The notes: generated by a model from the letters alone, not told the origin. 64,000 bases of DNA from Acanthaster planci (GCF_001949145.1 NW_019091512.1:35923-99922), one strand, 5' to 3'; shown: positions 23,001 to 53,884, counted from the first letter of the stretch. A program made the numbers and translations.

Positions 23001-26000
23001 ATGCATTTTTTATCATTTACCCTGCTACTCGTGACTGGTCTTCTGAAAACACTTGTAATAGAATCGACTACAACACTGGCTCATCAGTGCCTCTGAAAAA
23101 AATCTTTCACCGTCTCAAAATTAACGCATACTGCTATAGACAATACCAAATAAAGGAGGTCCTACAGATGACACCTAGTTGCATTCAGCAGAGTCAAGGT
23201 TGGAGACAGGAAACCCATGTATCCAGAGCTGAATCAAACGATACTATGGATGACGGTTTCTACGAGTCTCTATTGTAGCCTCATTTCCTACACTGTTAAA
23301 GCTGAAGAACAAATGAAAACCTCACTTGATCTCTGACAGTCTTCGCTCTGCAATAGGGACAAGAAGGTGATAGAACTGTGCCATGCTCTGCTGCTGGGAT
23401 GCCATCTTTTCTGCAGCAAAAATAAGAAGCCAGTAAACCATTATGTGCTAATAATTAATTAATTAGTAAGTAAAGTGCACATTGATACTACAAATATTCT
23501 CCTAAAACTATGGCAGGTTTCCTGTGTCCCATGAGGACGAATTCAAGAATTTCAAGATTGCACACCCACCTTCTCTCATGACTTTGATGATGAGAAGACG
23601 CTCCATGAGTTTGCCGTACGGGAGAGTGACCTCTTCCCCTGCCTTGAGTCGTTCCTCGATCACCTTATCTACAGCAGGGCAGGCGAGATCTTCATAGTAC
23701 CTGTATAGTAAGGGGATGGAAAAAAAATGGTGTCCGACTCCATCTTAAAGCTGAAGGCTCCAACTTGAACAAAGTGACACTTTTTTGTCATCCCGTTCTT
23801 TAAGCAAGGCTACCCAAGGGTCCTTATGACAATGCATCTCTTTTTTTGAGCTGAGTTGAAGACGGCTTCTCAAGCACCGACTTACGATCAGTTTGACACC
23901 AATTTTATGAAATTGCGCAATGTGACAGAAAAGCGACAGAAACCTTTACAATTCAAAAAGTACATTTTTCATTGAAAAACTTAAAAGGAGTATACATTTT
24001 CAGCAGGACAGGAAGTATTATTCGACTCTTAAATCTTGCTTAATCGTGGCTGGAGACACTCATAGATGTGAGAAGCCATTACAGTGATTATAATGTACAA
24101 TAGTGCATTAGTGCAACTGATTTTGTGTCTGATTTATTCTTCAACAATCTGCCGGTCGGTACAACCAAATATTCGGATATTCGGTCAAATTGAAGGTCGA
24201 TTATTCAAATAGAGAATTATTCAAATTGACTCAGCCCTACAAAACCCTAAACTGAATTAAATCTTCAAAGTTGCACTCATGATGACAAATTTAAAAAGAT
24301 CAGGCAATGAAACAGCTGAAATCTGGGTCCCCCAATTTGCGAGATGGTCCAAAAAGGGCCGGCTCTTTTTAGAATCTGCCTACCACAGCAGTGTGTCCAA
24401 CTTCTCCCTCTGGCTGATGAGCTCCTTGGACTCCTCATTCAGTGCTTGCTTTAGGTGCTTGATGTGGGAGTAGGGGATGTCGTACAGCAGCAGGAGGCCG
24501 TTCACCCTGGTCTCACTGACATTGCTGCAGCTGGACACCAGGGAGTCCATGGGTGGCCGCTTGCCGTAGCAGAAAGGTAGGAACCAGGGTAGGTCAGGAA
24601 AGTCCTGGAAATGTAGCCACATATGATGAGTTCAAACAGCAGCTGTCTATATTTTCAAGAACGCTATTCTCCAGTGTTAGAGTACTTGCACTCGAACTCA
24701 AGTACAACTCAGGTATCATAAGTACTTGGACATGTAATTTTATACTCAAACTCATCCCTAATTTTGACATTTGATAAAGTTTGGGCCAAAATGTGTGACA
24801 TTTCTGTCTCCCTGCTCAACCCGACCCCTGTAATTTGATATATCATCGACCTTGACTTTAAACCGTTTTTATTTGTTTGGCAAGTAGTTCGCATTACCTA
24901 ATCACTCTTGGAAATTAAACAGAATGCTCTTATGAAATCATACAGGTATGTAAGGTGTGACAGAGACACTAAAATTGGACCCCAAATTTAAAGATCGACC
25001 AATGCACATGTCTCTCACGCTCAAATTGTTCTGGCCAACATACCACGCACCTGACGACCAGGAATCCAGAGGAGACACTTTGAACGTGAATGCCACACAT
25101 GACCTGTTGTATTTAATATCACTCTACGGTGGAATTCAGAGTTAACAGGTTGAAAAGTGTTCGCTGACAAGGACCGCAAGATCTCCCGAGGACACAAAGA
25201 CCGGATCTCCTGAGGACACAAAAGCACACGTTTGGTGGGGTGCCAAACAAAAGAGAGGGCAGCTATCTCACCTTTGCAGGATTGAAGTGCACGAGGTCAG
25301 CCAGCTTCTGCCAGGGCTCCTTGGGCATGTGCAAAGCAAAGAACTCCAGGTCTCGCGTAGCAACACTGGCCATCCAGCGCTTTATGTGACGGATCACTGC
25401 GCCACTCAGTGTTCCAGCCTAAGTAACAATACACAATTACAGCATGGTTTGAGGGTGGATAATCGTGGACAGTTGATTGAAGCTCCCAGTGAGATATTGG
25501 AAGTTGACAAATGAGTTTCCAAGACAAAATCAAGGGAGTAAGTGTGTCAACTTCAAATACCGAGGCAGGCTAACGTCAACATTAACCAGAAAGCCAGGTT
25601 AGGTTTTTTGGAATACCACATGCGTTTTTGTTTGCAATCAAAGTATCAGGCATCATTTACAATATTCCTATACATGAATGTGGACTGCAACCTATTTGTG
25701 TCATCTTAGCATAGCTAGCTACAGGGCCACGCTTGTAAGTGTGTACTTTATCTGACTAGGTCCACTTTATTGTTTGCAGGAAACAGCGAAGTACCAAAGC
25801 ATATGTGATTTGTGCTTAGATTTTCGAAAGCATGCCTTGTATTCAGCCAAAAAAAGTGATTGGCACGTGACAGCCATAAATGGACCGGACAGAGTTTGGC
25901 TCTCAATCATAAATACTGTATGCGTTGGGTACGGTGAAACATATTTTGCCAGGGAACCTTCCCTAAATGTTTGAGCAGTTAATAAGCAATAATGATGACA

Positions 26001-26941
26001 ACAAACCTTAGGCTTGTTGGCCATTAGGCTGTTGATCTGGGCCTTGATCTTCCCCACGGCCCGATTCTGCTTCCGGGCCAGCTTCTTGGGGTACATCTGC
26101 AGACGTTTCAGCCTCCTTTCCCAAGTGCGGACCCGGCGGCCCGTGTCTAGCAGGCTGGCGGCCTTCAGCACCTCCACCAAACCGAACGCCTTGGTGTTGG
26201 TCAGCAGGCAGTTGGCAAGGTCTTGATCGTGGTGGGCCCAGGCCGCCGACAGGGCATGGACTTTGGAGACTGCAAAGCATATACACAGAGAAATTACATA
26301 AAAGAAAACTTCATCACAGAGCACCAAGCATCGATGCAAGCATCAAACAGATAAATCGGCAAAGGATGCACCTTAAAATTACATCTGCGCGATGCAAAAT
26401 TCTATCAACTGTTACTGACAGTGGCCTCCACTGTTACATGTATACCATATCCCAACCAGTCAGCGGACCCTGTCAAGCTGGCAGTTGAAATATCTACTTT
26501 ACTAAAGCTAGGGGTTGTGGGTTCAAATCCTACCTGAACAAACTTCTAATATGCTACTGGCAATGTTTTTGAAACAATTTTTCACAACTGTGAATTACAT
26601 GTAGAAAAAAAACGTGATTGGCTGATAGCAGAATTATTGGCAAATAGAGTGGCAATATTGAGCTATCATGCAAAGATCGAGCAATTGTGCATATTGAGCG
26701 ATCATGCCCATCATCATCGTGAGATGGTCGACCAACACGCCCAATGAGTATTTAGTACGGAGTGCATGTTCTTACCTTGAGATATTTCAGTGCCGGTTCT
26801 TTGCAGCATGGTGAGAATGGCAGCATACCTGACGCGATCCTTCCCTATTGCATCATAGTGGCGCTGGAAGGTGCTGCCCTCTAGGAAGAGCTTGCGCCCC
26901 CTTCCGCGCTGCTTGTCTTCGCCTCTCGAGGTGGGCGGCAT
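20044..26941 (-). CDS. vWA-domain protein with Ro60/TROVE-like metal site, 9 exons
   Basis: Exons in transcript order: 26776-26941, 26007-26269, 25272-25418, 24384-24604, 23570-23700, 23326-23410, 22296-22470, 21343-21500, 20044-20338. All junctions are GT-AG, phases agree throughout, and the product is 546 residues. There is no signal peptide or membrane segment, so it is probably cytosolic or nuclear. Residues 1-337 are mostly helical and basic in places (RLKRLQMYPKKLARKQNRAV, near 110-130). A vWA domain starts near 339: VVVLGDRSQSM holds the MIDAS D350-x-S352-x-S354, GGT at 408-410 gives the MIDAS threonine, and VVTDEEEN (431-438) the second aspartate. The GGT and TDxE-N pattern resembles the Ro60/TROVE vWA part, and the segment around 144-190 (IKRWM, WQKLADLVHF) recalls TROVE helices. 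I infer an RNA- or protein-scaffold role only by analogy; I do not recognise a named family. Confidence 0.82.
22600..22890. repeat. Degenerate tandem repeat in a vWA-gene intron
   Basis: Variants of TCCAACAGATCAACTTAAGC followed by CAGCAACAGTTGCTGAACTG recur at about 22610, 22690, 22745, 22800 and 22850, giving a period near 55 bp. The last two units are the best preserved. Confidence 0.65.
25171..25222. repeat. Two-copy short tandem repeat
   Basis: GATCTCCCGAGGACACAAAG is followed directly by CCGGATCTCCTGAGGACACA, about 25 bp apart, within an intron of the vWA gene. Confidence 0.6.
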
Positions 26942-29900
26942 TCTTTTTGTGGGTCAGGTGTTCCTGATGTCGCACTCACTGCATTTAAATTTTACGTGGA
27001 GAGATCCTGCTGAGAAAAAATGATCATGTGTGACAAAAATTATTGGAATACACGGAATGCCAGATTCAAAGTGTTTAATCCTGTTAATGTCTTTTACAAC
27101 TGGGACAACTTGAAGCAGGATTGTCCAATACCCAGTATACATTTAGCACACGTGCAAAACTGCACTTTACTTGTCTTTAACAGTAAGTTATTAACCATGC
27201 CAGTGGAGTCCCAAATCATCACCACTGTCTGAACTGTAAGAAATGTTCAGTGCAATGCAATCCTGGTTTAAGGAGTACATTGGCTCCACAGCTGTGTGGA
27301 AGTCAATTTTCCAAACTTGTCTGTGGTTCTTAACTACAATGTTGTAATTACTGCTCCTCTTTCCAAGAAATTTTAAAATTTAAAATTCTGAATTTTAAAT
27401 ATCTCAGTAAGGAGAAGCAGTCAAAACGCCAAGCACAGTAGCAAGAGTTTTACCTTGCTTGCAAAAAGATAGTCGCTGTTGAACTGGACAAAATAAAAGC
27501 ACTTTTAATGTTGAACAAAATTGTTACTGTAAACTGTAGAGTCTGTGTTAGCAACTTTCCGGACTCCTGAGCCCGCTGATTGCGGGGCCCAAGACAAGGA
27601 AGAAGCCCAGCATCTGGGCACAGTTCATTCTTTTAGAACGACTTTTTAATTTTGTTTCACTCATTTTTTTCCAACTGCTCACAGCTTGAGCTTAGAACTT
27701 TAAAATAAGGGAAAGAATTCCAAACATGCAGTACTCAAGTTTCAGATAAAGTTACGGAAGTGGAGTCAGCACGCATGGTCAGGATGCAATATTCTTTCCA
27801 ACCCTAATTTCTCACACTTACCATTAACGTCTGAAAAAAATCTGCGTGGTTTACCTTGTTATCTTCAGCTGTTAATGCGAAATTCGTTTGGAATAAAGTT
27901 TTAAATATAAGTGTACCTGTATGTACACGTACGTAGGCCTATTTTAGGCAAAGAGAGGTGTGTACGAATGACATAAACAGACTGGGTATGACATGATGCA
28001 AGGCAGTGTAACAACAATTACAAACAAACGAATTCTAGCGTACGGATAAGTACAGATTACTGGAGTGAACAAACGAACCGACAAGTAAAGTGCGCATGAC
28101 CAGACGCTACATGTTGTGCAATCACGCGGGAAAATAGGTGTAACTAAAATTAATTTTCAAGCTCGATTGCGCATGAAAACAGTTTGATGCTATTGAATTA
28201 AAACTGAATGAAACAACACAGAAAACAAGGAAATGATTCTTGGTTTTATTATACGGCACGGGAGAGGGGGTTTCACAATGCAAGTGAGTGCTTGAAGTTC
28301 AATCTTCTGCTTGCAAATAGGCCTACAATAAAAGTTCAATACAGAATTGATGAAAACCTTAAAAACCAGACTAGAGCTTTCATTTCCAAAAAAAAAAGGA
28401 TGAACATTGGTCAAACACCAGTAACATAATACTGAAATAATCCGAAGTAGATGTCAATTTTGAATAAATTGGCAGTAAGATCTTTAGCTATTTTGAACAA
28501 GTCACTAACGAGCAAATTATACAAACTTCATGTAAACAAAATAATGTACAGAGTGATCCTACGACCAAGTAAGGCCAAACAATTGTAATAAATATAACAT
28601 CAAAGCAATTTGTATCAGCGGATTGAAGTAGGAAACAATGCGTATATGCAGTACAATTAACTTCAATAGTCTGAAATGCTACAAAAATTCAGAATTGCAT
28701 TAATTAACTTAAATTATATTAAGGAAATGTAAATGTAGCATTGGAGACTATTTCGATGAATTAATCCGAACATGTTTTTTTTGTACAATCAGAAGCTACC
28801 ATAGATTTGAAAACTGGACGAGGAACTGTATGAGGGCAGCATAAAGAAATAATTTCTTAATTAAAAGAAATAAGAAGAAATAACGTTTAGTAAATTTAAA
28901 CTTATATTAAGTCGACAAAACACAAAACTTCATTAATACCATTTTAAAAATTGATCTTACTGTCAAAACCATTGCTATGTTGAACGCCAGATACGACTGC
29001 CAGAAGAAAAAATAATGGAAAAGTGGAAACGTAGGTCTATACCTGAACATGCAAGTCAACGCTTTCAGGCTAGCGATAGCAATGGAAACATTTTTTACTT
29101 TATTTAGTTGTTAATTCATTTTAACCTTTATTTCCTGTGACCAGTAGCTGCTGTCAAGTTAAGTAATTTTTTAATATGTAACGCAACTATTACCCACATT
29201 ACGAAGTATATACGAGTCGATTAACTAATTGTTTAATTTAAAATGTAATTACCCTCAAATCAAAACTATTCACAAACTGTGAGCAATAATTCAGTTTGGC
29301 CATAAATAAAGCCATTGCAGTGGTCTGCAATCAGGGTTGCGGCAATCGAAAGTTGTAAATATTCATTGCAGCTTGCAAAGCTTAAAATTAAGCAGTCTAC
29401 CTTCAATTTTACGTTCTGTCCGTGATAATTAAAAGATTTTTGCCTACAAAGCCAGGAAGGGAATATAAAGGTATCAAATGACTGAAAGATTAAAGTCTGT
29501 TCCATATGCGTCTAGGATACAACAAACGCTTCTGTACTCTTGCGTATTCATTGGGTAGGTGACAGACTGTCACAATAAACAGCAAGAAGTATACGGATTT
29601 GAGAATGACATTAATAGAATATTAGAGTTATATCAGCTATTCTTGTATGCAAATAATATACAAGATTACGAAGAAATACTTTTTTTTGGAAATAAGGATG
29701 TTCTTTATGAGGACAATTAGGCCTAGACTATGGATATGAGTATCAATGCTAAATTCAAAAAATCGCGGTCAATTGTCATTATTTTTTTTTTGATTTTACG
29801 TGTGAAGTCATCCTGAAAGACTCTTCCACAAAAATTTGTAGCCTGAAAAGTCTGAATTTAACATACTTTTACGTATTTTTGTCTTGACTCCTTACTTTCA

Positions 29901-30009
29901 ATCGTTTGATCGTATTAAGAATTGACACTGACACATACAGCCTCGTTTTCAAACGCGGAAGTGCGCAGATCGAAGCTAAAAGCGTCGTATTGGGATCCCT
30001 CTATATTCT

Positions 30010-30990
30010 TCAAGCTCTTTGGGGTGTCGCAACCCATCATTCATGACAAATAAAACGAAACTGCGGTGTCTCGTGCATAGATAAAGCAGGCGAAACAAAA
30101 CTCTCTTCTGTCATAGCCTTTCTGGCCCTTTTGGGTGTTTTACCGTGAAATAATTCCTGACAATAACATGAAACTCTGGTGCATTGTTAAACTCCGGTTC
30201 ATCGCTAAAAGCAAGCAAAACAAAAATCTCTTCCATCATGGCCCTTGGGGGTGTCTTCCCGGAACCCTCCATCAATAAAAAATGATACAGAATTCAGGTG
30301 CATAGAAATGAAGTGCTTTCCTGAAATAATTCATTAGTCACAAAAGAACAAAACCCAGATAGTAAAAACAAGCGCCCTCCCCAAATCCTATATTTATGAC
30401 AAATAACACAACATATACTCGGGTTCATTATTGGCACAATCCTTTAGTCATGACAAAGGAAACCGAAACTCGGGTGCATTTCTCTCATATCCTATGATCA
30501 TGAATGAAAACAAAATTCAGGTACACGGCAATTAAGTGTCTTGCTGGAATCCTCCAATCGTGAAAGAAATAAAACAAGACTCATGTACATACATGTAGAA
30601 GGTGTTTTTGCTTGTTTATGAATCCTTAAATTGTGACAAACTGATACAAAATCAGGTGCCTTGTCAGTACAGATACTTTCCCGGATTCCTTCAACCATGA
30701 CTCCTCAACCCCCCCCCCAACCCCAACCTCCCAAAAAAAAAAATGTAAAAATCGGGTGTTAAAATCATAGTTAAGAATGGTCATTTTTGGATCCGTACAC
30801 TCATGAACTTGAATTGAAAATTATATGCATAGTTAAGTCTTCCCGTGAAAAACAAAAACTCATATGCATGATAGGTGTTTTGTCGGAAACCTTCAATTAT
30901 GACAAATGATACAAAATCAGGGGCCTTGTAAGCACAAATAGACCTACCTTCCCAGAATCCTTCGATCTTGAAAAAGAAAACAAAGAATTA
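30010..30990. repeat. Degenerate minisatellite, unit about 80-110 bp
   Basis: The motif AATCCTTCAATCATGACAAA, followed by ACAAAACTCAGGTGCAT and a GTGTTTTCCC-like phrase, recurs with many substitutions at about 30032, 30148, 30270, 30330, 30390, 30450, 30500, 30555, 30625, 30690 and 30890. Units vary in length, so the array is old and not homogenised. Confidence 0.7.
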
Positions 30991-31069
30991 AGTCAGGTGA
31001 ATGTTATTCCCAGAGAAAAGATATTTCTGCCACAAAGGTCCCTCTAGTCTCCCGAGAAAATATGACACA

Positions 31070-31248
31070 AACAGTATAGCCACAGGGAGGGGCCTGGGTG
31101 GGCACGTGCCCCCCTCAAATTCCCAGTGCCCCCCAGGTCTCCCCCCCCCCACTGAATACACGGATGAATAGATATTGAACAAGGCCAACGAAAACTTGCC
31201 CCCCAAATCCACAACACCGAAAGCTGGTGCCCCCCATAAGATATCAGG
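31070..31248 (+). mobile_element. Truncated hAT-like element copy
   Basis: CAGTATAGCCAC at the left end resembles the family terminus. The interior shares GGGCACGTGCCCC, ATATTGAACAAGG and GAAAGCTGGTGCCCCCCATA with the copy at 18210-18392. The right terminal repeat (TACGCCACTG) and the target-site duplication are missing. Confidence 0.7.
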
Positions 31249-32346
31249 ACAGAAACCGCTTTTCTTTTTTGTTAAAGACCAATTCCCCTAATAACCAACT
31301 AAAAACTGTGCTAAGCCGACAAAGATTGACATGATAATTATCGCACTTGCTTTTTATAGTCTTTGACTGCTCAACAATTATCATCTAGAACACAAAATGT
31401 TAACTCGCAAAGATCTGAATTGAAATCAGTTCAACAAAGAGCCTATACATGACACAGAAAAGTATTGATAACAAATACGGCAAAAAAATACAGCCTGTGA
31501 TTGACTGACAATATGTGACCTGAGGTAATATTATTTATTTCATACCCATTCATTGTAATGTTCAAAAGATTTCTGAATCCTGACTTTAAGATCGAAGAAA
31601 TATTTTCACAAAGAATTGTTTTCTTTTACTCGTGTATTTACCGCAACAGTAGTAATTACCGTCACGCTAGTGAATTTGCCTTAGCGTATAAAAAAATTGA
31701 ATTAAACATTACTGAGACTATAACAAACCCCAGAAAGCAGTTTTCTTTAATATGCCATTAGTAACTAAGCAAGTATTAATTTACAAAAAGTAATCACTTC
31801 CTACTAGGCGAGTGGTTTGTCAAGAGAAATGATTATTCAGAACTATAAATCAGAATTTGACACAAAGTACATGAAGATATCACATAAAATATCATCTCAA
31901 AATACCACCACAAAAATACTTGAATGTACTTATGTTTACGTAATTATAGTTATTCAAAACCCTGTTTGTTTAAATCTTTCCTTACGCTTTAAAAATAATG
32001 TCTCTACTTAAAATTATGAAAATGCCAAAACTTTAATTGTGGGTTAATTTTATGGCGGCAATAATCTCTCGCTTTGAATGTCATAGTCATCCTTTGCTCC
32101 TCATCTGCCTCAAATAGTTTTACGTGTTATGATTACTGTAAGTTTGTTTCACTCTACCCAACAAGGACACAAGTGTAAACAAGTTACAACGGTGGCTAAT
32201 TTTAAATCCCTTCAATAAAAACACTCTCGAACATTAATGGTGTAATATTTTTGATAATAATTAATTTTGCTCTTTAAAAAAATTAATTACCAATTTGTAG
32301 ACTTTATAATACCAAACTCTTTTCAAAAAGAAAAATTCCGATTGGT

Positions 32347-49685
<17,339 letters not shown>

Positions 49686-52424
49686 CGTGACACTACTGAA
49701 AGCGGGAAAAAAATCTTCGAGGTAGATTTTAAAATCTCGAAGACTCTACGTTAACACTAACGGATCTAAGTAGGAAGAGGGTCGGAACTGCCCTCTTTGG
49801 CCACCCAGACGGGAAAATAACAGGCAAAACACAAGACATGTTCTCGACACGAATTTAGAACGGTCCCAATTGTCCATCATACACGTGTAAACTTGAAGTT
49901 GTTTTAACTACCTATCTACAAGACAGAACTTTTATACATATTTGAAGAGTTTGAAATAGAACCATGCTATTGCAATTTTTGATGATCAGGATGCTACCGA
50001 CACATACAAATCATTGAAGGAATATAGCGGCTGTGAACTCTTAATCTTTGTATTTAAAGAAGAGCCCTTTATAAATAAGCGTCATTGCCAAAATTGGTAA
50101 TGGCGAATAGTATTATTCATCAACAAATAGCGAAGTTTCATACATGCAATTATTTTAAGACAGCACTGTCGTTTACTGTATCTATCGACAGGCGATTTAG
50201 TGTATGTGCTGATGAAATGACGCCTTTGTTTACATTTGAGATAAATGCACTCTCATGAATGTTACTTGCTATGTATGCATAGTACACCCACGATGTGATG
50301 ACCTTCCATCAAAAATTGTGGGTGCATAAAATGATCTATCGTTCAAACATACTGGTCTGCTGCTTGCGTTTCAACATGGCTGTGTGAAATCGGCTTCGGC
50401 AACGAAACAACGACAGGCCGGCAAAGAACCTATTAGAGGTGATTTCATGTATCAGAGTCTCGGAGCGCTGCGTGCATGTAAAAGCTCTAACCTTTATACA
50501 CGATAACTATGTAACACGCTGCTTTGCCATTTGTTTTTTCCCCAAACCGCTGCGTTTAACATTTTAAAGAGTTAATAGACTTTTATAATTGGGTTCGTTG
50601 AACTTTGAGGAAACAGCAGACAGCGCGAAATAATAATGCACATGTGCCGCATGGGACTCAAGATGGTGGTGGTAATATAGTTTTCACTTTGTTGGGTTTG
50701 GATAGAAGTCACTATACGAAGGGTAAAGGATTTGAACGGTGTTCTGGGAGAAGGGTTGTATTCAATGAATAGATGTTACCTGCGCTGGAAAGTCAATTCC
50801 AGCCATATCCATCCATGTATCTCCATCTGTCCTATGGCATTGATATCATTTTGTGTCAGTTTTGGCCAGTTCTTTTTCCGGCTCTTTAAAAAATTTTATT
50901 AACATCATTTAATTTAATGCGTCTGCTTTCAATGTAGGTTTTAATTGCAATCCACAGTGCAATTGAGCCCGTTTGGCTATATACGAGACGAGATGGAATA
51001 AACCAGTATGAAATCATAATAATGATATTAATTTTGCTTTTAGGGAGTGTGATAGTAATAGGCACTTTATTAAGTGTTTACGTCCCAACAGTTGGTGATA
51101 GAGATGCAACATTATCATTGGCCCTGTTACCATTCCGTCTCCCTCGAAAGGAGTCAGCTCAGTGCTGACGTTTTCAAGTGCAAATGACCACGAAATCAGG
51201 CACCAAAACATTTTCTGCCTTCATAGGCGCAATTTTGAAGGTGTTGGCAGAAATAAAAGCAATCAGTCACAAAATATTTAATTGTCTTTCCGTGGGACAC
51301 ACGCAAGCGCCAAAACCCCTACAGGATGGACTTAAAGCCATGATTAAGCAGATCATATAGTATCGCGAGTTTGATGGCTATGAGACCAAGCAAAGGACCA
51401 CAACACTTACAATTTAACCATTGGTGTGAAGACCTTGGCTCAATGTTACATTTTGACGTTTTGCATCAATCAGCCGTTACACAGCTCACTTCAATACGTT
51501 AGTTGCAGCAGACAACCCTGTTGAACAGCTTGAGACTGTCAGCACGCCTGTTAAAGTGGGCAAATTTCTACTTAGAGCCCATACTGATAAAATCCAACGG
51601 TCGATACTAATAAACTTCAACTCACCTGTACCCCTCATTACTGGCATTCTCCACACCCTTTAATATCCCCTCTGTGTCCTATGTTCAGTCACAGTTTTCG
51701 TTAAAACAATCAAGGTATTGAGCTTTAAACTCTGTGAATTTATGTATGTCCAATAACCCACTCATTACCTGCGCCAGACGCAAATAAGATACGCCGTTAG
51801 TTGAGAACAATCCGAACTCCAACGGAAGACAACTCACTGGTGTCGAGTGATTTCTCTAAGTAAGTTTAGCAGCTGTCGTTGATCCAACAGTGTGTGCGCA
51901 AATGATGTGAACAGATGCGCCCAGTCATTTACCTTGATCAGATAACATTTATTGGTCATGATGCAATGACGTAATCCTGTTTCAGACGTGTGTAGAAAAA
52001 CGTGCAGATTAGTTGTCTTATCGAGGAGGGGCTGGGGATTAGCATTGCAGTTTTAGATAATTTTTTTTATAAAGGTATAGAGGGATACTACATCAGCGCC
52101 GTGTGCGCATATCCGCATCGAAACCGAAGCTCTCTGTGCTTGGTACTTCGTAGCGCGCGCCAAGGGACTCGACACAGTAGGCCTACGTTCAAGTATACAT
52201 GCAGATACACGATCATTACCGGTCGCTAGTTCGCGATAAACTGCCGTTATATTTTCTTTTGATGTTACGAATCTTATGTTCTGGCTGCATACACATAGCT
52301 AAAAATTAATGCAGCCAAAATTGGTTGTCTGTCGATGAAATTATCAGGATACTACCGTGAAATTTTGCTCATTTTGATCTTCGAATTTTTATGATGGTCA
52401 TGGCAGACATACCTGATTGAGGGG

Positions 52425-52452
52425 TGCAGACCACTAATTCAAGTGAGAATTT
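52425..52452. mobile_element. MITE family C left end, cut by the assembly gap
   Basis: GGTGCAGACCACTAATTCAA and GTGAGAATTT match the left end of the element at 33972 (GGTGCAGACCACTAATTAAA, GTGAAAATTT). The copy runs into the N gap. No right terminal repeat is visible after the gap. Confidence 0.7.
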
Positions 52453-52757
52453 NNNNNNNNNNNNNNNNNNNNNNNNNNNNNNNNNNNNNNNNNNNNNNNN
52501 NNNNNNNNNNNNNNNNNNNNNNNNNNNNNNNNNNNNNNNNNNNNNNNNNNNNNNNNNNNNNNNNNNNNNNNNNNNNNNNNNNNNNNNNNNNNNNNNNNNN
52601 NNNNNNNNNNNNNNNNNNNNNNNNNNNNNNNNNNNNNNNNNNNNNNNNNNNNNNNNNNNNNNNNNNNNNNNNNNNNNNNNNNNNNNNNNNNNNNNNNNNN
52701 NNNNNNNNNNNNNNNNNNNNNNNNNNNNNNNNNNNNNNNNNNNNNNNNNNNNNNNNN
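52453..52757. other. Assembly gap (run of N)
   Basis: 305 undetermined bases. Open frames that cross it are artefacts. The gap begins inside a repeat, which probably explains the assembly break. Confidence 0.99.
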
Positions 52758-53862
52758 CATGGACATATACACTGTGCTTCACACGAGTCATGCAACCCTG
52801 GCCGCATCAGACGAATGGCGCCCTCGTGTGACACATTTGAAAGAGTTGCCTTCGACAGAGCTAGCTATTGCCATTCTTTTGCTACGTCACATGCGCTGTT
52901 TTTGCCAATGGTTTGCTAAAAGTACAGAACCAAAATGATCATCTCAAAACTATTGAAAATTTCTGTAAATATTAAAAATCTGAATAGAAAACACCTGTGC
53001 GTAGCACCAAACGGAAATGCCTCCCCGAAATTTAATACTGATGATGCAAAGCTAATCGACAGCCAAGACTGAATTTTCTACGAACTATTGCTTTTCTGCA
53101 AACCATATACAACGGTGCTTCATATTTGCGGTATTACAATGGCCATGCGTCGCCCTTCGCGTTACCGCGTGCGATGACCGCCATGTTTCCTGATGTTTTG
53201 CGACAGTTCTGACAGAAAGTAGTCATATGATAATCTCAAATCAGCGTGTGTTACAACTGTGTAAATCTCCAATTTATCCAGCAAACTATATTGATTCTTT
53301 GCATGTGATAATTTGCTCTCAGGTGAGTTATAATTATTAGAAAATATTCTGAAAAAACAAATACCTTCCTGGAAAGCCGATGGGTCTGTTTGTGTTTTGT
53401 CAAAAGTTCCGGGGGTTGTAAAGCATACCGTCCAATGCATATCGGGACCATGTGTACATGAAAGAAACGTAATCTAGACATGACCAACATAAAAGCTTTG
53501 TAATTTTAAAGTGATTTGGCATAAAGTAGAGAGACTGATAAGGGTTTCTGGTAGTTGGGTCGACATGTTACACGAATTATTCTTGTTCATGTTATAAGTG
53601 TGTTCTTTAAGTGTATTTAATTAAGGAGAGATATGTCTTGTCATGTCATATAAATCCCCACTGAGAAAGATCATGCACCATGATGCATGTGGAAGGGCAT
53701 GGCTATGTGTTTATAGCTGTCACTTAGTTGGTACCCGTAAGTTCCAGGTGCACTGCTGGACTCATAATTTCAGTACATGTGTATGGAATGCCACTGATAT
53801 TTTGGAGTATAATTACTTCATAAGTTGGTTGATCTGTGGGAAGAGAGCAAGTGTATATCATT

Positions 53863-53884
53863 ACGTGTACATGTACATGTATAC
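53863..53884. repeat. Simple repeat of ACATGT / GTACAT type
   Basis: Alternating ACGTGTACATGTACATGTAT forms a short self-complementary microsatellite. Similar words occur around 54084-54095 and 12815-12880. Confidence 0.7.

Larger units (their letters stand above)
26942..32346. other. Intergenic region between the vWA and SUR-like genes
   Basis: A/T-rich sequence lies upstream of the vWA gene and downstream of the ABC gene. It contains a degenerate minisatellite (about 30010-30990) and a truncated hAT-like copy (31070-31248). No frame shows an inward-rectifier potassium-channel motif or any other known domain. TTTATTT at about 31533 would be an AATAAA-type signal on the minus strand for the ABC gene, but it lies 800 bp from the stop and its use is uncertain. 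Confidence 0.6.

Noticed and set aside
30010-30990. CRISPR-like array
   Set aside because: The repeats are long, diverged and of variable spacing in a eukaryotic intergenic region; a minisatellite explains them.
52369-52919. Several frames of 112-158 codons across the assembly gap
   Set aside because: Their length comes from translating the N run, not from real sequence.
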